Of a stretch of 64,000 bases of DNA, positions 58,228 through 64,000 are shown one piece after another. Below the pieces are notes generated by a model. That model worked only from the letters and a program-made list of their open reading frames with translations. It did not search any database and was not told the origin of the DNA. The stretch lies in assembly GCA_022410635.1 (NCBI GenBank), contig JAJVDF010000028.1, positions 3,523,962 through 3,587,961 on the forward strand, in the 5' to 3' direction. Made by a program: the position numbers and the translations under genes. The stretch's first letter is position 1. The number at the start of each line of letters is the position of its first letter. Origin of the DNA: Tretioscincus oriximinensis (lineage: Eukaryota; Chordata; Lepidosauria; Squamata; Gymnophthalmidae).

Positions 58228-61200
58228 ATAAGAATCTGGTGTTAACATACTTATAGAGATTACTGCAGGCCTTGCTTTTTGTTTCCTATATTCCACACTA
58301 GCATGTGGATGTTATTCTGGGATATAATTCAGAAAATGGGTCAGTGCAGAAATGACCAAAATCTAGTTCCATTTTTAAAAATAAAAATAAATTGCAACTT
58401 TCTTTTTTTCTGTATTGCAGGATGTGGGAGCACTTGTTTGTCTCCTTGAAAGCAAAGGACAAACAAGAATTTTAGCTTTTCATCCTCCCTTTAAAAGCTT
58501 AGAGAATAATGGCCCATAAAGATCAAGGCTGGGGAAAATTATAAAAGTAAAATAAAGCTCAACACAACTTTACCTCTGCTATAAAACAACTGGCAAAGTT
58601 ATGTTAATATAAACCAAAGTCANTCTACTGAATGACCTACTTTGAGGCTTATTTAAGCCAAGCAGTAACCATAAGAATAAGGAGCCAGGTGATATACTAA
58701 GTATATATAATGATGATACCAGTAATAATATTTCATTTCTAAGAATGGGCCTTAATTGTAAAAAGCACTATAGTGAACTAGTACTGAAAAGACTGGAAAG
58801 GTTGCTTGCCCGGTAATCCAAACTAACTGAAAGAGGTTGCTACCAGACACAGACAATAAGTGAATTAAATGCACTTTAGAGATGGTATCTTATATATACT
58901 ACAGACTAATCCTCATTATATCACAGAAAATGGCTTTTCAGTGGCTTTTAATGAGGATTAGAACTGGGAAATGAAAATTAATGTCCAAAAACTATGGCCT
59001 CTAAGTCACATTTCAGCTGTTTATTTTTCTGGGGGTGGACATATTCAGGCCCCCTCCAGATGAGCTGTATAAAACTAGAATTTATTTTAAAGCAGAATAA
59101 CCCAAATTGCCCAACTGTCCTCATGTTTTAGGCTGCAAACGCACTACACATTTAACACGGAATGGAAAGCGTTTAGAAAGTTCCAAATTCAATTCAAAGT
59201 GGGTGTCTAAATCCCCCTCCGTATCCACTTCAGGGTAACAGCCTGCATAGCACTCGTGGCGAGTCTTCGGCCCCTCCCAGTGATGCTGCAGAGAAAGCCA
59301 GACAAACCTGTTTTTTTGGCAAGGGAGGGGGGAGAGCCAGCAACTGATCCCTTGCTTCCTGCTTGTGGGTTGGTGCTTCAGTCAGGGAGTGAAAACAAAA
59401 GAGCCCTGCCCCCTTGCTCGCTCGTATGACTCTTCTCCTGCTGCTGCTGTCCCTTCCAGGCCATTCTTTGTTTACCAGGATGTCTCAGGGATTGAGTAAA
59501 CTGCATCTTTGCCATCAAATCTAGTCCCAAACTTTGTACCCCTCCCTGCCTGGTGTGCTTTCTCCCCTCCCTCCCTCCCTCCTCCCTCCATGACAAAATG
59601 TAAAATAACAGATCATGGTTGTATGTGTGCTGCTCGAAAGGAGTTGTGCACAGAACAAAGGTAGAGAAACTGGCCAAAAATGTTACGCACACAGCTGCCG
59701 GCTCAGGAACGCCCCATTTCACTACTTGCTGGGACTTACGTCATGTCACAGTTCAGTGTGTTTCTGAGACAGGTGTGCCTGCATACATGAGCAGCTAAGG
59801 AGAACTCCGTAGTTGGAGTACAACTAACGTGATTAGCAAAAAGGGGCAGTGGCGATGGAATTTAGCCACAAACTGCATAGCAGAAAGGAGTGGTGTGTGT
59901 ATAGATGGACGCGGAAGCACTTCCGCTTTGGTTTTTATGTGAATGGGGGTCATTCGCGTTGCAATTGCACCCATTTTTAGGTGCAGTGCATTTGCACCCT
60001 CAGTGTTATCAGTGAGGACCTGACCTACCCATAGGGGATTGTATTCCCATTGTATTACATGCCTGAGAATTGCAGCCTGCCATATAAGTGCTCCTCCCAT
60101 TCCCCTTATGTCTGAGCTCCAATGTGCATGTCTTGCCTCAAATCTCAGCTGAATGTATATGCCTTGCTTTCATTCCTTGGCTGCAGCTGCCTACATAAAG
60201 TGCTGCTGCCATCCTTGGCTGAATTCTGACCTGCTCCCATGCCATACCACTTTTTTTGTATTGGGGGGGGGGGGGAAGAGATGCGCACTCCGATATTAGC
60301 ATATAACTACTGTCAGGAAAACCCAGGGCAATGGGGCTTTTTAGCAAATGGATTGTTGAAAGTGTCAATCGCCCTGGGATCTTTGGGTATAAAGGGATAT
60401 GACTGACTGAACTAATGCCATGCCCCTTGGGACTTTTTTTCTGAATTCAAGGAGTCCCCTATGATGACATTGCACCAGGAAATGAAAGTCTTCCAGTTAT
60501 GGCATTTACATGATTGGGAGCAGCATTTGTCAGGATGCTTTGCTTGCTGTCAGTGCATCTCATTTCTGTTTCTTTTTGCAGTCAGACTGTCTTCTTCCTT
60601 CAAAACGGAAAAAAAAATCCATACTGCTGTTACTGACCTTTAATTTTCTCCAAATCATGGTTATCCATTTTATATTTTCCTCATGAAGAACCTACAAGTC
60701 CAACAGACAAGTCATGTATTTAATGTTGTTCAGCTGAAATTAGCCAGTTATCATCCATCATTGTGCTGGAAAACTGCAGAAAGAATTTCAGTTCATAACA
60801 TTTTCAGGCCAAGAATAAAGTAAGCTCAAAGAGGACCCTGGGATTAAAAAGCACATGACAAATAAACTTTAATGTTTACACACCATCCTATACCATTTAC
60901 TTCTTTTCTTATCGTCTTTCCTAGGCACTGTTCAGTAGCCCAGAAGTTCTCTCACTTTTGCATACTTGCCTATTTCCCAGAAAGTCCTTTGATATCAAAC
61001 AACCACATCTCTTGACATNATTCTGCATACCCAATCAGCACATGCAGTTTTTCATCCCAGTTCATGTTGGTGGCACATCCCATATGAAGTTATTTGCCAT
61101 ATGATTCTGCAAGGATCTATTGTTGCAGTATTATCACGTAAAGGCATGGGGTAGGCCAGTGTATGGTTGTCCCATTAAACTGACATTGTAGGCAGCACAT

Positions 61201-61274
61201 TGATAACACTCTCTGTCCTTCATTTTCTTATGCCTGTACTGCAAACTGCATTCATGTGTAGGGTTTACAATCAT
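58228..61274. other. mostly unannotated, GC-richer block 59130-60060
   Basis: The central block contains CpG dinucleotides, a CRE-like TTACGTCA (about 59738), (CCCT)n at about 59560-59588, and TTCGCGTTGCAATTGC. No exon-like frame or repeat recognised. A G-run of about 14 lies near 60264-60277. A SINE tail scrap (CGCCCTGGGATCTTTGGG) lies at about 60369-60402. Confidence 0.35.
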
Positions 61275-61360
61275 CTATATATATTGCTCAAAACAATTAA
61301 GGGAACACTTTAACATAACATGATANGTTAAAGAGTTCTCTTTTTTTGAGCAGTATATTT
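61275..61360. mobile_element. tiny palindromic MITE
   Basis: Inverted ends: TATATTGCTCAAAACAATTA then AGGGAACAC at left, and GTTCTCTTTTTTTGAGCAGT then ATAT at right, separated by about 15 bases. This terminal sequence is known from widespread vertebrate Tc1/mariner-like or related DNA elements. TA flanks on both sides. No coding region. Confidence 0.6.
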
Positions 61361-61599
61361 CTTCTGTATAGCCAAAACCTCTTTGCTGTATTTGCTGTAT
61401 TATACAAGCCTCTGTATTAATATTCCATAGTTTGTAATATATAGAAGTTTATTTACCCCTGCCTCAAGTTACTGTAATTGAAATAGCCTGCTTATCTTAT
61501 TCAAATAGTTCCTACTTTGTCTTCATGGTAGCCTTAATGATCCTTAGCTTTTTCTTCACCTTAAGTCCTGAGAGTGTGCCAAAATAGTGACTTTTAATG

Positions 61600-62347
61600 G
61601 TGGAATCCAGCACATGGCATTTGCCAAACACATGGTTAAAAGGACAGCAGCTTCATTTCCTGTTTGAGACAGGAACTCATCATCAAGACCAGAGAAGCCT
61701 GGAAGACTTTTGTATCATCTGACCTGTCTTATCCCAGCCTCCCTCCAATCACCTTCCCAGCTGGTGCCTTGGTGTCATTTCCTTCATGCCCCCTTTTCTG
61801 GCCATACTTAAACCCCCGTCCAGATTAAATCTCTCTTTTTTTCACCTGATTGCTGCCTTGTTTCCTGTCCCCTGTTCTAGCCTAATCGTGTCAGCCATAA
61901 CGCATGGATAGTCTTCAGGATCCTGCTGGTGAAGCCTGGGAAATCAATTGTAACAAAGCTAGTGAACAGCTGGCATCTAACAGCAGTGCAGCAACCCTTT
62001 TCACCAGGCTTACTTTTTTATCCTTTCCCCTGCTGAAACTGGTGTTTCCGGAACGTGATAGTCATGGTCCAAATTGCCAGAAGGTAAAGGAAACAAAGGT
62101 GCTGAATTTTAATAACTTTACTGAAAACAACATCTCAGCAGGAATTGTACTGCTTCTTCCAAAACCAATTTTCAGGTGTAGAACCTGTTTTGTNTCTGGT
62201 ATCACAGCACGATGCTCCATCATGCCATTTCTTTTGACATTCTTTAACTCAGAAAACCCACCTTTGATTACAATTGCACAAGAGAATGCAAAAAGAAAAC
62301 ATCTAGTCACTTTGTTGATGTGCTTTCTTATTCCAAAAGTGGACTGA
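61600..62347 (+). repeat. possible LTR end, leader and gag start (Ty3/gypsy-like), low confidence
   Basis: A CATACTTAAACCCC box (about 61804) and AGATTAAATCTC lie upstream. A leader (CTAATCGTGTCAGCCATAAC) precedes an ATG at 61904 with frame MDSLQDPAGEAWEINCNKAS. The order and the MD...PA..AW start resemble gypsy gag leaders. The rest of the 147-codon frame has no clear capsid motif, so this may be chance. Confidence 0.25.
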
Positions 62348-62619
62348 AGCTGGATTAAAAGTTAGGTATGATGAGGGCCTTGNTGGAAAGATGCCTGGAG
62401 TATAAGCTTTCACCTATTCCATGTCCTGCTGCAGTTAAATAAAGTACATTTGCAACATCATCTGACATGATGCCATCCTCTCAACCTTCTTCTTGTTAGG
62501 TAACCAATCCTCAATGCTATTTATTACACTGTTGTCTTCCAGTCTCCTGGGTTACTAGGCAGAGTGGATATTCAGACAGGATCGTGTCAATGGTGGTTTT
62601 AAATCCTGCCTGTATATTC

Positions 62620-64000
62620 ATAGAATCATAGAAACATAGAGTTGGATGGGACCTCCAGGGTCCTCGGGTCCAATCCCCTGCTCGATGCAGGATTCATTNA
62701 ACCATCCCAGACAGATGACTGTCCAGTCTCTGTTTGAAGACGTCCAGTGAAGGCAAACTCACCACCTCCTGTGGCAAACTGTTCCACTGTTTTATCACCA
62801 TGACTGTTAGAATGTTTTTTTTTCTGATATCTAATCTAATCTACTCCCTTGCAGTTTCATTCCATTGTTTCTAGTCCTTCCGTGTGCNAATGAGAACAAT
62901 GTTGATCCCTCTGCTCTGTGACAGCCCTTCAGATATTTGTAGACAGCTATCAGATCTCCTCTCAGTCTTCTCTTTTGCAGACCAAACATCCCCAGATCCT
63001 TTAACCGTTCCTCATAGGACATGGTTTCCAGACCACTCACCATCCTTGTAATGCTCTTTTGTACTTGCTCTAGTTTATCAATGTCCTTTTTAAATTGGGG
63101 CCCCCAGAACTGAACACAGTATTCCAAGTGTGGTCTTACCAAAGTACTGTAGAGAGATTCATGTGAGAGAGATTCTATGCCCCTCTTGATACATCCCAGG
63201 ATTTTGTTTGCCTTTTTGCAGCTGCTTCACACAGTTGACTCATGTTTAATCTGTGATCTACCAAAACACCCAGGTCCTTCTCACCTGTGCTGCTGCTCAG
63301 ACATATTCCTCCCATTCTATACGTGCTGTTTTCATTATTTTTGCCCAGACGTAAGATCTTGCATTTCTCTCTGTTAAATACCATTCTGTTAGTTTCAGCC
63401 CATTGTTCAAGTTTGTCTAGATATTTTTGAATCCTATCTCTATCTTGTTTAGTATTAGCAACACTGCCTAGCTTTCTGTCATCAGCAAATTTGATAAGTT
63501 TTCCTTCAATTACTTCATCTAGATCATTCATAAATAAGTTAAATATCACTGGGCCTAGGACAGACCCTTGTGGTACCCCACTTGAAACATTCTTCCAGTT
63601 GGATGTGCAANCATTTATTACCACTCTTTGAGTACGATCACTAAGCCCAGTTTTGAATCCATCTAACTGTTGTTTTGTCAATCCCATACTTCACCATTTT
63701 TCCAATAAGGATAGAATGAGATACTTTGTCAAATGCTTTACTGAACTCAAGATATACCACATCTACTGCATTTCCCTGATCAACCAATTTGGTAATTTTA
63801 TCATAGAAAGAAATTAGATTAGTCTGCCATGACTTGTTTGTTACAAATCCATGTTGGTTCTGGTTAATTACAGCATTCCTATCCAAGTGTTGGTATACAT
63901 GTTGTTTTATAACTTGTTCAAGGAGCTTTCCTGGTATTGAAGTCAGACTCACAGGCCTATAGTTTCCTGGTTCCACCTTGTTACCCTTTTTGAAACATTT
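62620..64000 (-). mobile_element. CR1 LINE, second subfamily, runs off right edge
   Basis: The 3' end (plus CATAGAATCATAGAAACATAG at about 62623) is the classical CR1 ATTCTATG-type terminus. Minus-strand pieces in order: GNYRPVSLTSIPGKLLEQVI and YLEFSKAFDKVSH (63641-63976), SSGVPQGSVLGP and IKFADDRKLGS (63175-63687), then [20 protein letters not shown] and [15 protein letters not shown] (62831-63142). Catalytic FADD is intact, but the first motif-A aspartate is glutamate (LEFSKAFD). Frameshifts near 63660 and 63170 split the frame. The endonuclease would lie past the window edge. Confidence 0.93.

Noticed and set aside
1..64000. CRISPR array, bacterial operon or phage content
   Set aside because: No spaced direct repeats of CRISPR type, no ribosome-binding sites or dense coding; repeat content is clearly vertebrate.

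Overview
This 64-kb window looks like non-coding, repeat-rich DNA from a squamate reptile (lizard or snake; a gecko is possible but not shown). The evidence is the repeat set: Sauria-type tRNA SINEs, CR1 LINEs with the reptilian 3' end (CTTATGTTCTTATG), short hAT-type elements, and inverted-repeat elements that resemble Penelope terminal repeats. Many isolated N bases and one 60-base gap point to a draft assembly with unresolved positions. I found no host gene exon, rRNA, tRNA gene or CRISPR array. Every protein-like stretch I can recognise belongs to a transposable element or its relic.

Layout. 0-10 kb: a Sauria SINE, CR1 relics, an octamer-bearing palindrome, a minisatellite, two decayed OTU-domain coding fragments on either side of a CR1 copy, purine-rich minisatellites, and a GAA microsatellite beside the gap. 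10-24 kb: three Penelope-like inverted-repeat copies, a long purine tract, a GC-rich hAT-type palindrome, a candidate conserved regulatory block near 13.2 kb, and a long stretch without recognised features. 24-30 kb: a CR1 of a second subfamily, two copies of a composite SINE with a different tRNA head, a TA-flanked palindromic MITE, a complete short hAT element with an 8-bp target duplication, and a Sauria SINE. 30-36 kb: an LTR-like unit, then a second LTR-like repeat that appears split by a GC-rich interleaved palindrome and a 1.8-kb CR1. 36-48 kb: nested repeats, a complete 620-bp hAT-type element with perfect ends, more CR1 (including a copy with an uninterrupted 206-codon frame), a Penelope-like relic, and the third composite SINE. 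48-64 kb: an LTR-like unit with TATA and GC boxes, two adjacent SINEs, a Penelope-like copy with a 13-bp duplication, a small palindromic MITE, a possible gypsy leader, and a CR1 running off the right edge.

How it fits together: autonomous CR1 copies are all 5'-truncated and broken. Two copies with readable catalytic blocks have each lost one catalytic aspartate, in different blocks. The non-autonomous SINEs, MITEs and fold-back elements depend on enzymes not encoded here. Clean target-site duplications and about 96% protein identity between two CR1 copies indicate fairly recent activity. The most interesting items are the Penelope-like fold-back element with a hammerhead-like core, the composite SINE, the paired OTU fragments, and the two GC-rich hAT-type elements.
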